From contig JACVTC010000036.1 of NCBI GenBank assembly GCA_016946835.1, positions 62,001-126,000 on the forward strand: a DNA stretch of 64,000 nt, given 5' to 3'. Both the position numbers and the translations under genes were made by a program. Below, in pieces: positions 39,541 to 52,319 of the stretch. This stretch comes from Neocallimastix lanati (nom. inval.). Its lineage: Eukaryota > Neocallimastigomycota > Neocallimastigomycetes > Neocallimastigales > Neocallimastigaceae. Position 1 is the first letter of the stretch; each line of letters begins with the position of its first letter. The notes under the pieces were generated by a model. It ran no database searches. It had not been told where the DNA came from and worked only from the letters and a program-made list of their open reading frames with translations.

Positions 39541-39579
<39 letters not shown>

Positions 39580-40371
39580 GTTAAAAAGATTAAATTTTAA
39601 TATATTTTTTAAAAAATATAATAATAGTATTTTTAACAGAATTTTTGAATAAATTATTGTTAATTTTATTATTATTATTAATTTAGTTTAAAGATAACTA
39701 TTAATATTTTATTTTTTAAATTTATTAAGTTTTTTGTTGTTTAATTTATTATTATTATAGAAAGATATATCGAGGTAAATAAGACTAGAAATGTTATATC
39801 AATAAATATTATTAATTTTTTTTTTTATTAAATTACAGAATAAATTTAATATTATATTTCATTAAAAAAAAATAATAAAATAAGATAAAATAAACGCGAG
39901 TAGATGGTATTCAAACTAGTAATATTAAGTATAATTGTAAAATTATAACAAAACTATTAACAACATTAGAATGTTATTTTTTTTATTGGAGTTTAGTTTC
40001 ACGTGTTACAAATTAAAATTTGATTTTAAAAGATTTAAATGTCAGAATTAAAATTTAGAATTTTAATGAAATCTGTTTTATATAATCAATAATAAAAATG
40101 AGATCATCAATATTAAATATTATTTATACTTATTTATATATAATTCTAATTGAATATTAAAATCAATTAAATATAAAATTGTTTATTAATTATAATATAA
40201 TTGAAAATAAATTACTTATTTTTTATAATATTATATTTAAAATTTTATTTTAATTTTTATATAAATTATCAAAAATTATATATCCTATTATTTTTATATT
40301 ATATATTATATATTTTTTAATATTAAATATACATATATTCAATATTTTTTGAAATTAAATAGTATAAAAAA
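38991..40371. other. Intergenic AT-rich stretch upstream of the SRP40 gene
   Basis: No gene visible. A T-run lies at about 39549-39575. The slightly more complex patch at 39890-40040 has no motif I recognise. The promoter of the SRP40 gene must be in the distal part. Confidence 0.5.
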
Positions 40372-42903
40372 ATGGGTAAATCAAAAAAGGAAATTGAAGC
40401 CCAAAAGAAATTAAAGGAAATGGAAGAAGATTCAAGTTCAGATAGTTCAAGTAGTGATTCATCCGAAGAAGTTAATATTAAAAAAAGAAAAAATGAATTC
40501 ACTAATGACGAAACAAAGTCAAAAAAGGTTAAAGTAGATAATGATTCAGATTCAGATTCAGATAATGATTCAAGTGATTCTTCTTCTTCTTCAGATAGTA
40601 GTGACAGTAGTTCAGATTCTGACTCTTCTTCCTCTTCTGACAGTTCAGATTCTGAATCTTCTTCAAGCGATAGTTCAGATTCAGATTCAGACGAATCTTC
40701 CTCTTCTGACAGTTCAGATTCAGACTCTTCATCAGATGAAGAAGAAGAAAAGAAAGAAGAAGAATCAAATTCAAGTTCTTCAGATTCCGATTCTGATTCT
40801 GATTCATCAAATAGTAGTTCAGACTCTTCATCAGATGATGAAAAGAAAGAAGAAAGTAAAAAAGAAGAAAAGAAGGAAGAATCATCAAGTTCTTCAGATT
40901 CAGATTCTGACTCAGATTCAGATTCTGACTCAGATTCAGATTCAGATTCAGATTCAGATTCAGATTCAGATTCGTCATCTACAGATAGTTCAGATTCTTC
41001 CGATTCTGATAACAGTACAGACTCAGACTCTTCATCTTCAGATAGTTCTTCATCATCAGATGAAGAAGAAGAAAAGAAACAAGAAAAGAAGGAAGAAGAA
41101 AAGAAAGAAGAATCATCAGGCTCAAGTTCTTCAGACTCTGATTCAGATTCAGATAGTTCTTCAGATTCTGACTCCTCATCCTCAGACAGTTCAGATTCTT
41201 CCGACTCTGACTCTGACTCTGACTCTTCTTCCGATGAAGACAAAGAAGAAAAGAAAGAAGACTCATCAGACTCTGACTCAGATTCTGACAGTTCATCAGA
41301 TTCTAGTAGTAGTTCAGACTCAGACTCATCTAAAGATGAAGAAAGCAATAAAATGGAAATTGATAAAGAGAAAGAAGAAAAGAAGGAATCATCAGATTCT
41401 GAATCTTCATCAGATGATAGTTCAGACAATTCAGACAGTTCTGATTCTGATTCTTCTTCAGATGATAGTTCAGACAGTTCAAGTAGTTCAGATTCTGATT
41501 CTTCTTCAGATAATAGCTCAGATTCCGACTCCGATGAAGATAAAATGGATGTAGATAAAAAGGAAGAAACTGAATCTTCATCCTCTTCAAATGATTCAAA
41601 CAGTTCTGATTCCGATTCAGATTCTAATAGTGACTCCGATTCTTCAGATAGTTCAGATTCATCATCTGATTCATCATCTGATTCATCATCTGACTCAGAA
41701 GATGAAAAAGAAGAAGAAAAGAAAGAAGAATCATCAAGCTCCTCTTCTAGTGATTCATCTGATTCTGATTCAGACTCTGATTCCGATTCATCTGATTCTG
41801 ATAGTTCAGATTCTGATTCCTCTGACTCTTCTAATTCTTCAAGCAGTTCATCTTCATCTAATTCAGACTCATCAGATGAAGAAGATGACGAAAAGAAGGA
41901 AGAAAAGAAGGAAGAAAAGAAGGAAGAAAAGAAGGAAGAATCCTCAGATTCCGATTCAGACTCTTCTTCAGATTCCGACAGTTCAGATAGTTCCTCTTCA
42001 TCATCTGATTCTTCCGATTCAGACTCTTCAGATGAAGAAAGTGAAAAGGAAGAGGAAAAGAAAGAAGAAAAAGAAAAAGAAGATTCCTCAGATTCTGATA
42101 GTTCTGATTCAGACTCTGATTCCTCTTCAGACTCTGATTCCTCAGAAGAAGAAAAAGAAGAAAAGAAAGAAGAATCAGCTGATTCTGATTCCTCTGATTC
42201 TGATACTTCTTCATCAGACAGTTCTGATTCTGATTCCTCTGATTCTGATTCATCAGATGAAGAAGAAGAAGAAAAGAAGGAAGAAAATAAGAAAGAAGAG
42301 TCTTCTGATTCCAATTCTTCTGATTCAGATTCTTCAGATTCAGATTCAGATTCAGATTCTTCCGATGAAGAAAAGAAGGAAGAAGAAGAAAAAAAAGAAG
42401 ATTCATCTGATACTGATTCTGATTCTTCAGATTCTGATTCTGATTCTGATTCAGATTCTGATTCTGATTCTGATTCTGACTCTTCAAACAATTCTAATTC
42501 TAATTCTTCAAATGAAGAGGACAAAAAGATGGAAATTGAAAAGAATGAAAAACAGGCTTCAGAGTCATCTTCATCAGAAGAAGAAAAAAAGAAAGAATCT
42601 AATAAGCGTAAGAGAGAAGATGAACCAGCTCCAAAGGAAAAGAAAAAGCGTACTGTAAGTTTTTATATATATTTTAAATAATAATATTATTAAAAAAAAA
42701 AAAATAAAAATAAAATAAATCAAGAAAAAAGATTCAGTTTTAATAATTTAATTTTTTTTTTTTTTTATTTTTTTTTATAATTTATTTTCTACATATTAAT
42801 AAACATTTAGCCAAATACACCATTTAAAAGAATAAAAGATGAAGATGTTGTATTTTTAGATGAAAGATTAAAGGATAACAGCTTTATGGCTAAGGTATGT
42901 TCC

Positions 42904-42950
<47 letters not shown>

Positions 42951-43221
42951 TAATAAAAATAATAGATTTCCATTAATAAAAGTTTTTATGAATTTTTTTT
43001 AATTAATTTAAAATATTAAATAATAATAATAATAATAATTATAATTATAATAAATAAAAAAGGGTGGTGCTATAGGTTCTTATGGTGAAAAGGCTCATAG
43101 AGATTTAATTGTTACTCGTGGTAAAGGTTTCCGTAATGAAAAGAATAAGAAAAAGAGAGGTTCATATAGAGGAGGAAAAATTGATTTACAATCCCACAGT
43201 ATAAAATTCAATCTTGATTAA
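40372..43221 (+). CDS. SRP40: Nucleolar phosphoprotein SRP40/NOLC1 (Nopp140-like), 3 exons, 841 aa
   Basis: Exons are 40372-42654, 42811-42894 and 43063-43221, all in phase with GT...AG introns. The first 20 residues (MGKSKKEIEAQKKLKEMEED) precede about 700 residues of Ser/Asp/Glu runs broken by short Lys/Glu blocks (KKEEKKEE), the usual alternating acidic-serine and basic pattern. The conserved SRP40 C-terminal domain is split over exons 2 and 3: TPFKRIKDEDVVFLDERL, then GGAIGSYGEKAHRDLIVTRG, KGFRNEKNKKKRGSYRGG and HSIKFNLD. Members of this family are heavily phosphorylated nucleolar chaperones for snoRNPs and ribosome biogenesis. The frame reading on past 42654 into VSFYIYFK is intron read-through, not the real end. 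Confidence 0.93.
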
Positions 43222-43460
43222 ACTAAACATATTATTATTTTTATTTTTTTTTTAAAAAAAAAATCTATTATAATTTAATTTTTAATATATAATATATTTC
43301 CTTTATTTTATTTATTCTTTTTTTTTATTATTATTATTATTATTTTATTATATATTCTTTTTTTTCTTTATATATAATTTTAATTATTAATATTACATAT
43401 TGATTTACTCAGAAATGTCTTTAATCTTTTATAATAATTTATTATTAGTTTTATTTTTAG

Positions 43461-43491
<31 letters not shown>

Positions 43492-43793
43492 TACATTATT
43501 TATAAATTTTCTTATAGAAACTATTTATTTATATTCCAAAGAAAAAAAAAGTTTTTTTTTTTTATAAAAAAATTATTTATAAAACTTTTTTTTTTAATTC
43601 ATATATATATATATATTTTTCTAAAGAGTGTTTTTTTTTAAAAAAAAAAAAAACGAATTAATAGACATAAAAATTATAAATATATTTTAAATATTTAAAT
43701 AAAAAAAAATATAGAAAAAAAAAATTTATATTTCATTCCTTTTTTTTTCTCTATTAAAGTATTATATATATATATTTATATATTTTATATGTA

Positions 43794-43796
<3 letters not shown>

Positions 43797-43869
<73 letters not shown>
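43797..43869. repeat. (TTA)n microsatellite
   Basis: About 24 units followed directly by a T homopolymer. Confidence 0.9.
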
Positions 43870-44064
43870 TTTTTTTTTTTTTTTTTTTTATAGTAATATA
43901 TATATATTTTTTATTTGATTATATTATTATTTTTATGATTTTTTATTTAAAATGTTTATTAAACTATTAATTTATTACTTAATAGTAATAATAAAATTAA
44001 AACCGAAAAAAAAAATATATTTATATATAAAAATATTGTATATATATATATATAATTTTCAATT

Positions 44065-44100
<36 letters not shown>

Positions 44101-44472
44101 GTAGGGGTATACTTTAAATATTTAAATGTTAATTAAAGAAAACTAAATATTGAAAATTAAATATTGAATGTTAATGACTAAATCAAATATAGATATATAT
44201 TAAAATAAAAAAAAATAATAATAATAATAATAATAATAAGTAATAAATAATAAAGTAATCTGTATATATATTATTTTTTTATTAATTTTTTGATTAATAA
44301 ACTTTTAAAAGTTAAATTTTAATTAAAAATTTTGTTTACTTTTTTATTTTTTTTATGCAAAAAAAAAAAAAAAAAAAAAAAAAAAATTATAATATAAATT
44401 GAAAAAAATTAAAAAAATAAAAAACACAAAAAAAATTATATTAATAGAAAATAATAATTAATTATTTTTATA

Positions 44473-44545
<73 letters not shown>
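44473..44545. repeat. (ATT)n microsatellite
   Basis: About 24 units. A shorter array of the same unit lies at about 44796-44828. Confidence 0.9.
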
Positions 44546-44548
<3 letters not shown>

Positions 44549-44648
44549 AATTATTTTATTTGAATAATAAATAACTTGATTTATATGTTTAATAATAATA
44601 AATTCTTTATATTTTATGTAATTTAATTTTTAAATAAATTAAATAATT

Positions 44649-44683
<35 letters not shown>

Positions 44684-44792
44684 CTGTTGCTGCTCATATC
44701 ATTTTAAAGTTAAATTCATTAATTAATTTTGATTGAAAAAAAAAAAAAAGTTTAATAAGAATAAATAGAATATATATTTTACCTATTTTTTC

Positions 44793-44830
<38 letters not shown>

Positions 44831-44939
44831 CAATAAATTGTCAAATAATAAATTTATACAATATAAAAAATACAAAAAAAATAAATGTATAAAGATTTAT
44901 TTAATGAATAAAGAATTAAGAATTTAAAAATACAATATA

Positions 44940-44984
<45 letters not shown>

Positions 44985-45041
44985 AAAATTAATAAATAAA
45001 TAAATAAAGAATAAAAAAAATTAGAATAAAGAAAAAAAAAA

Positions 45042-45896
45042 ATGAATTCTGAATATATAGACTTATTACCAGATGATAATTATTTAATTTCAAAAATAAA
45101 TTATAATAATGAAAGTAGTAATGATGGAATAACAGGTAATAAAATTGATAACTATGCTATCAGTTATACTACAGATACTATAACCAATATAGATACATAC
45201 AGTCATCAAAATAGGAATGATAATAATAATAATAATAATAATAGCATAAGTTATTATTCTTCAGGTGTCTCCCTTGATAAAAATCCTTATACCATTTCAA
45301 AAAATGAATATAATCAATTAATTGAATCAGAAATTAATAAATTTTTATCATCAAATCAATCTTTTTCTTCAAAAATTAGTAATAGTTTTCCCAGTAGAAC
45401 CATTCAAAGTGATGATTTTAAAAGTAAAATATCTAAATTATCAACCGATTTTTTATTTAATGATGATGATGATGATGATGATGATGAGAATGATGAGGAT
45501 GAGGATATATATAATTATGGTAAAGAATATAAAGGTGTTTATGATGAGGATGAGGATGACAATGATGATCATGATTATAGTAAAAATAGAATGAGTAATT
45601 ATCAAAGTACTACCAATAATGATAAAGATTATAGTAGTCATTATTTTATTGAAACAGATTTTAATTCAATCATCAGTTCCAGTAGTCATAGCTACATAAA
45701 AAAATTTAAAAAACTTTTAAAAAAAAGTAGAGGTATAGAAGTCGAAAGTTCTAATGAAGAAGAAGAAGAAGAAGAGAATAATAATAAAAATAATGATGAG
45801 GATTATTACGATGAAGAAGATGATGAAGAAGAAAATGATGAAAATAATAATAATAATAATAATAATGATGATGATGATGATGAAGAAAATGATGAA

Positions 45897-45928
<32 letters not shown>

Positions 45929-46643
45929 TGATGATGATGATGATGATGATATTAATGATGAAAATGAATTTCAAAATACCAGTCAAATGGAAAGTATTTA
46001 TAATGATGAATCCAGTAATAAAAAAAATAAGTTTAATTCCAATTCAAGTCGTGTATCTATTTCTTTACCAAGTAATATCAATACCATTACTTCTTATAAA
46101 ACTAAAAAAAATAAAAATAGCAATAGATTGAATTCAACTCATAAAAAAAGGAAGAATAAAAATGAAAATGAAAAGAAATCCATCACAAAGAGTACGATCT
46201 CTTCCATTAATCCTACAGCATCTTCTCATTATTCTCTTTCTGGTATATCCTCACAAAGTACAATGAAATCACTAATTGCCAAAAATAAACTTTTAATGGA
46301 AATTGAAAAATTAAAAGATTTAAATTCAAAACTTTCTAAATCTTCCTGTTCTAATTTTAATGAACCTACAGAGACAGGAGTATTCATAGATTCTGAAAAT
46401 ATGGATAATAATATTGGCTTTTCTACCATATCTGGTGGAGATCAAATGACCTATATATCCGTACCAGATAAGTCAGATTTTAATAAAGATAATAAAACAA
46501 ATTCATCCCTACCCAATAGTACCATCACCAATAAAAATGAACAAGATCAATTATTAGCTGATCTAAAATCCCTCTCTTCCAGCAATTATGATCCTTTATC
46601 AAAAAAGGATTATAAATCATCCCTTAATATCAAAAAGAAAAAC

Positions 46644-46694
<51 letters not shown>

Positions 46695-48887
46695 GGAACT
46701 ACTATAAGTTTAAAAATAGGTAAAAAAATAAAAAATTTAAATGATAATTTATCATCAATTTCTCATATTCGTTCATCAAAAACAATTAGTGGAATAGAAG
46801 ATGACGAGGATGATGATGATAATGATGAAAGCGATGAGAATTATGATATTGAATATAATGATTATTATGAGGATAATGATAATGATTTTGAAATCAATGA
46901 TAACGATAAAGATGAAGATAATGATAATTATTATTATAATGATGATGATGATGATGATGATGATGATAATGATAATGATAATGATGAAAATGATTTCGTG
47001 AATGAAAAGTATACCACACAAAGAAGGACTAGAAATCCAGTTATTAATAATGAAATTTTAAATAGTAGTGTTAATGAAAGTATAAAACGTTATTATTCTA
47101 ATGGTAATCATCATCATCATCATCATTATCATAATACTACATCAAATCAACTAGATAATACCAAATCATTAAATAAAAATAAAAAAAAAAGTAATAATCG
47201 TAAAAAAAATAATTCAGACTTCAATACCAATTCTAATTCCAATGATAATGCTAATAATAAATTAACTATAACAATAATGGAAGAAGATCATTTAAATGAG
47301 CATTTACCAACCACTATCTCTGAATCTAAATCCATAAAAAGGGGGAAAAGTATATTAAAAAATGGAAAAGGAAGTAGAAATGGAAATATCAATGATAATA
47401 AAAGTACTAGCATGGAATCCACTCATTCTAATAAAAATATAAATTTTTTATCCTCACTTTCCATCAGTGATAGTGATTTATCAATGACTATTCATGATTT
47501 TCCTAATGCCGAGGAATATCAGAAATACAAGGCACAAAAGAAATTAATTATGAAAAAATTTTCTAAAAAATGGAAAGAAGTAAAAAATCAACTTAATCTT
47601 AAAGATTCAAAATCTATAATTACAATGGATACATCTACAACTGGAAGTTTTCAACCAACAGCAACTTCAATCATTTCATCTTCATCTTCATCATCATTAT
47701 CATTAGCTGATACAGATACTGCATCTGAAATCACTAAAAATAATGTTGTATTTTTGAATGATGAAAATTCTGAAAGTCAAAAAACAGTACAAAAAAATAA
47801 AAAGAAAAAAATAAAAGATGATATACTTAATAAAAGTTATCATGATCAAGATACTACAAGTGGTAGCCATATTTATTCATATCAAATTAATTCTAATAAA
47901 TCCATTGATAATGATGTTAACAATAATAATAATAATAACAACGATAATAATAATGAAAATTCTCTGGCAATGCAAGAAACAATAATAATTACTAATGCTA
48001 CTACTACTGCTACTACTGCTCCATCTACTGTATCTACAACGGCAGATTCTAAAATGGAATCAATAGGAACTATTATTTCAACAAATTCAAATGAACCTCT
48101 TTCCTCTTCATCATCTCAAATTCATTCACAATCACAATCGCAATCACAATTGCAATCACAATCAATTTATAGGGGAAAAGATACCATTAATATAATTCAA
48201 ACCTATAAAGATGATCAACCCATTATTAATATGCATATAAAAACGGAACCATCATTAAAATCAACCAAGGAAACTAATGATACTAATAATACTAAGACCT
48301 CTTCATCTGAAGTTTATTCTCGTCTAACGACACAAATTAAAGAATTAAGTCAAGAAAGCAAAAATAAGGATGATAAAATACAACAACTCTATCAACAACT
48401 ACAAAAGGAACGTACCCATTCAGAGTTGTTAAAATCAAAATTTCAAAAATTACAAAAAGCTGTCAGTAGAACTAATGAAAAAAATCAACACAACATACAA
48501 CAATTTATGCTTAAAAGTGACGAATATCTCTACCAAACTGAAAAGGAATATTTGAAAAAGATACGTGAATTAGAATTAGAACTCTATAAGGAACGACTTT
48601 ACAATAAAAGTATGAATAATGCGTCCACCTATCAAATTAATAAGTTAAATGAAGCATTAGAATTAACCACTCAGGAATACAAAAAAAATAGTTCGGAATT
48701 GAATAAGAAACATAATAATCAGATAGAAGCACTCCATCAAGAATTTAATGAACTTAAAAAGAAAATAGAAACAGATAAAGAAAAACGTGATGATACAAAT
48801 ATAGATCTAATTTTTAAAGTTTTAAATGAAAAAAATACTTATGCCAATAACTATATCAAAAAATTAATGAATAAAATTAAAAAATAA
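45042..48887 (+). CDS. Orphan Asn/Asp-rich protein with C-terminal coiled coil (1281 aa)
   Basis: Single-exon open frame starting ATGAATTCTGAATATATA after an A-run leader. Most of the protein is low-complexity. It has Asp/Glu runs (about residues 140-165, 240-310 and 585-655), poly-Asn stretches, a His run (about 688-693), a Gln/Ser repeat (about 1027-1042) and Lys-rich patches such as THKKRKNKNENEKK that could be nuclear signals. Two parts look structured. One is FPNAEEYQKYKAQKKLIMKK (about 817-840) with flanking charged helix. The other is the C-terminal 195 residues (about 1086-1281), a long coiled coil with IKELSQESKNKDDKIQQLYQ and KEYLKKIRELELELYKERLY. No enzyme domain or transmembrane segment is seen. 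I do not recognise the family. Normal-looking codons in the non-repetitive parts and a clean stop argue that it is a real gene. Confidence 0.75.
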
Positions 48888-50507
48888 AAATAAAAATAAA
48901 AATAAAATTAAAAAAAAAAATTGAAAAATTAAAAAAATAAATATTATATATATATATATAAAATAATAATAATAAATAAAAAATACAAATATAATAAAAT
49001 AAAACAATAATTATAAATTTATATTAAAATAGAAAATATAATATTAATATATATATGTATAAATATTGTTATTTTTAGTAGTATTATTAAGATGATTAGT
49101 ATTAATTTTAAATTAAGTTTGCATATAATAGATATATATATATATTGTAATTAAAAATTACATTTAAAGTGAAATAAAAAAAATTTAATATAATATATAA
49201 AATAAAAAATATAATATAAAATCCTTTTAATATTGTACTATTTTTAACATTAAAAATTATTTATTTCTTTATATATTTATATAAAATTTATTTCTTTATA
49301 TATATATATATATTTAAAATTTATTTCTTTATATATTTATATAAAATTTATTTCTTTATATATATTTATATATTTAAATTTTATTTCTTTATATATTTAT
49401 ATATATTTTTTTAAAATTTATTTCTTTATATATATATATACATATATATATAAATATTTAAAATTTAAAATGCAAATATAAAATTTTAATTTATTAATAC
49501 TTAAAATATATTTAAAAATTAAATATTATATACAATTATTTAAAAATATTAAAAATAGGGGTAAAAAGGTATTACTTTATCAAAAATACATCATAGCACT
49601 AAAATATATTAGAATTAATTTATCTCTCCAAAAATAAAATAAAATAAAAAATAAAAAATTAGTTCCATAATTATATATTTAAAAAAAAAAAAAAAAAAAA
49701 AAATTATGAGCTATACGTTAATAGAGCATTACTTTAACTAAATTATTTATACACGAAGAATCAGTAAACATATGAAATAAATAATAGAATGAAAAATAAA
49801 ATAAAATAAATAGTAGAATATTAAATATAAAGTGTAGATTGAATAAAATAAAATATTATAAAATAAAATAAATAGTAGACTATAATTATCAAATAAAGAT
49901 TGAATAAAATAAAATAAAATAAAATGAATATAGATATAGATATAGATATTTATATATTTATATTAAGAGTTTAATTGTACAGATATTAATAGTTGAAATG
50001 ATACTCAACATGCAGTTAGAGTAAATGCACGTTTTTGTCAAAAATTATTTGATGCGGCATATTTTTTTATTACTCTATTTAGAAAATATTAAAAATTTTT
50101 GAAGGATTAATTTCATTATAAATATATTAAAATAATATTAAATGGAAAAAAAAAAAAATTTTTTTATTTATTTTTATTTATTTTTCTTTAATAATTATTT
50201 TTTCTAATTAATATGACATATATTAATATTTTTGGATTTTATTAAAATTTTTCAACACTAAGAAAAAATGAAGTATTAAAAATTTACATGAAAAATGTAT
50301 AAAAATAATTTAAATAAAACAAAGTTATTAACAAAATTACTGACAATAAAATTAAAAATAAACTATTATATGAGAAAAAAATATATATTAATGAAATATA
50401 AATATTATGGAAAAATTTAAAAGAAATTATGATGTGAATTCAAATCATTTCTACTAAAATAGAAATATTAAATTTGATAGTGCGGCGTCCATAAATTCTT
50501 CCTCTTT

Positions 50508-50509
<2 letters not shown>
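48888..50509. other. Intergenic AT-rich stretch
   Basis: No gene seen. It includes an imperfect tandem repeat (49258-49442), AAAATAAAAT runs at about 49796-49925, and a slightly more complex patch at about 49965-50060 (TACTCAACATGCAGTTAGAG) without an identifiable motif. Confidence 0.5.
49258..49442. repeat. Imperfect tandem repeat of about 35 bp
   Basis: About five copies of a unit beginning AAATTTATTTCTTTATATAT with variable AT tails. Confidence 0.75.
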
Positions 50510-50541
<32 letters not shown>

Positions 50542-51430
50542 CTAGACAAGAAATGAACTTTATTTATATTATTTATTAAAAAAAAAAAAAAAAAGAGATA
50601 ATTATAAATATTTTAATGTTAAGCATTAAATAAAAATTTTTTAAAATCAAATTTAAATTTCGTATATTTAATTGATCTAATCGTAGGAGGAACTTGAATA
50701 ATGAACATTTTCCCTGTAAAACTTTAATATTTCTTTAAAAAGTTTATTATTATGTTTGTATATTGTTGATTTATGTGCTTTTTCATCTATGAATTTTGTG
50801 AAAGTGTTGAAATATTTTTTTTTTTTTTAATTAAATGAGAAATAATACAAAAAAAGACACCCTTAAAAATTCTTTTCCGTGTTCTTTTTATCTTCATCCT
50901 AGTTAAAAGGTGCATAAAGGAAACTAGAATACAAACTTTAAAATAGAAAGGTACGTTTCCTATTAGTTAAAATTCTAAAGAAAAAATTAACGGTATATTA
51001 TTTTTTACTTATTTATCTTAGCAAAATAATTGTCTTTAAATACAATGATTCATTGAAAGGTACATATGTATATTGATTAGTACTCTGTAAGATGGTTCAT
51101 GCCAAGCTTAAATGTTGGATTTTCATAATGTATTGAAGGTATAAAAGTTCTTTATTTTAACAACAAGTGTGGATTGTTTACTAATTCCAGCAGTCATTTC
51201 ATTGAGCTTTATTTAAAAAAGGTTTTTAAGAGAGGATCATTAAAATTTCCTTCTTTGGTAAATTTCATGAATGGAGACAAATAAGCTAATACATTATTCT
51301 TTATTGTTAAAACCAAAACTTGTTCTAGTCTAATAATTTCATGAGAAAAAGCATCGTCTGAAATTCTTTTTTAGTGACAATTTTTTATAGAATCTTTATT
51401 TTCCAATCTTTCATGATAATTTTATATAAT
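50510..51430 (-). pseudogene. Probable minus-strand retrocopy with AATAAA and poly(A)
   Basis: Read on the minus strand, the segment ends with AATAAA (complement of 50559-50564), then about 17 bases, then a long A-run (50510-50541 as T on the plus strand). The body has mixed composition. The best open piece, 51209-51368, reads DDAFSHEIIRLEQVLVLTIK, NNVLAYLSPFMKFTKEGNFN and DPLLKTFFK, then stops. I do not recognise the family. Stops and frame changes elsewhere make it non-functional. The upstream boundary is approximate. Confidence 0.4.
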
Positions 51431-51453
51431 TATTATAAAGCATTAATTTATAA

Positions 51454-51458
<5 letters not shown>

Positions 51459-51491
<33 letters not shown>

Positions 51492-51715
51492 CTAGGTATA
51501 ACTTTATTTAATATTTAATAAGAATTACATGAATATAATAATATAAAATAAATTATAAAAAAAAAAAAAAAAAATACATGAAACTAAATTAATATTGAAA
51601 AATCTATTTCATAACGAGCCTCATTCATCAATGATAACTCCGTTTGAATTAGAACCACCATTAGAATCTATATCAGAATTTTTTCTTTTCCTTATTTGTA
51701 CAACGTCGATTTATA
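51459..51715 (-). pseudogene. Second minus-strand 3'-end copy with AATAAA and poly(A)
   Basis: On the minus strand, a coding-like tail IDVVQIRKRKNSDIDSNGG with SNSNGVIIDE ends at a stop (complement of 51621-51623). A UTR-like stretch, AATAAA (complement of 51503-51508), about 16 bases and an A-run (51459-51487) follow. The upstream frame closes within a few codons at about 51711, so only the last 30 or so residues remain. It fits a 5'-truncated reverse-transcribed mRNA. The Lys/Arg and Ser/Asn-rich tail gives no family. Confidence 0.4.
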
Positions 51716-51724
51716 ATTCTCAAT

Positions 51725-52319
51725 AAATCATATTATATCAATTATTATTAATAAATTAATAATTATAAATAAAATTAAATACTAAATTAAAAAATCTCTG
51801 GGGAATTTGGAAATAATGCCATAGTAATTTAAAACAAATAAATAAATAAAAAAAAATTACTAATTCTTCAATTTTACTTTATATTAACTTTATTATATTT
51901 TATTTAATTTTTATTTTAAATTTTTTTATAATTTTATTTTAATTTTATTTCAAATCTATTGAAACTTTTTTTTTTTTTATTTTTTTTTTTAATTTAATTT
52001 TATTTTAAATTTATTGAAATTTTATTTTTATTTTTTTTTTTTTTAAATTCTATTGTTTTTTTTTTTTAAATTCTATTTTTTTTTTTTTTTTTTTTAATAA
52101 ATAGTTTAATTTCATTTTAATTCTATTTTTTTTTCTTTATAAATATTTTGAAGTTATCTTAATTCTATTTATATATATATATATTTCATAAATATCTTTA
52201 AAATCTTTAGCATATATTATATATTTTAATAGATTTAAACTTATTTATATATTGTCAAAAGCATGTATATATAATAAAATATAAATGTTTAAATATATAT
52301 TACAAAACATTTATAATAA
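51725..52319. other. Intergenic T-rich stretch
   Basis: 3' flank of the hydrolase gene with imperfect repeats of TTTTATTTTAAAT and TTCTATTTTTTTT units at about 51890-52150. No gene. Confidence 0.5.

Larger units (their letters stand above)
43222..45041. other. Intergenic AT-only stretch with TTA microsatellites
   Basis: Between the SRP40 gene and the orphan coding region. Only homopolymers, AT runs and three TTA arrays are seen. A GGTAGGGGTAT patch at about 44100 follows a T-run but is too short to interpret. Confidence 0.55.

Noticed and set aside
39890-40000. Possible tRNA-like or coding patch (CGCGAGTAGATGGTATTCAA)
   Set aside because: No cloverleaf pairing and no open frame of useful length.
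40323-42524. Long antisense Ser/Glu-rich open frame over the SRP40 gene
   Set aside because: It is the complement of Ser/Asp codon repeats. The plus-strand frame has the conserved SRP40 C-terminal domain and correct introns.
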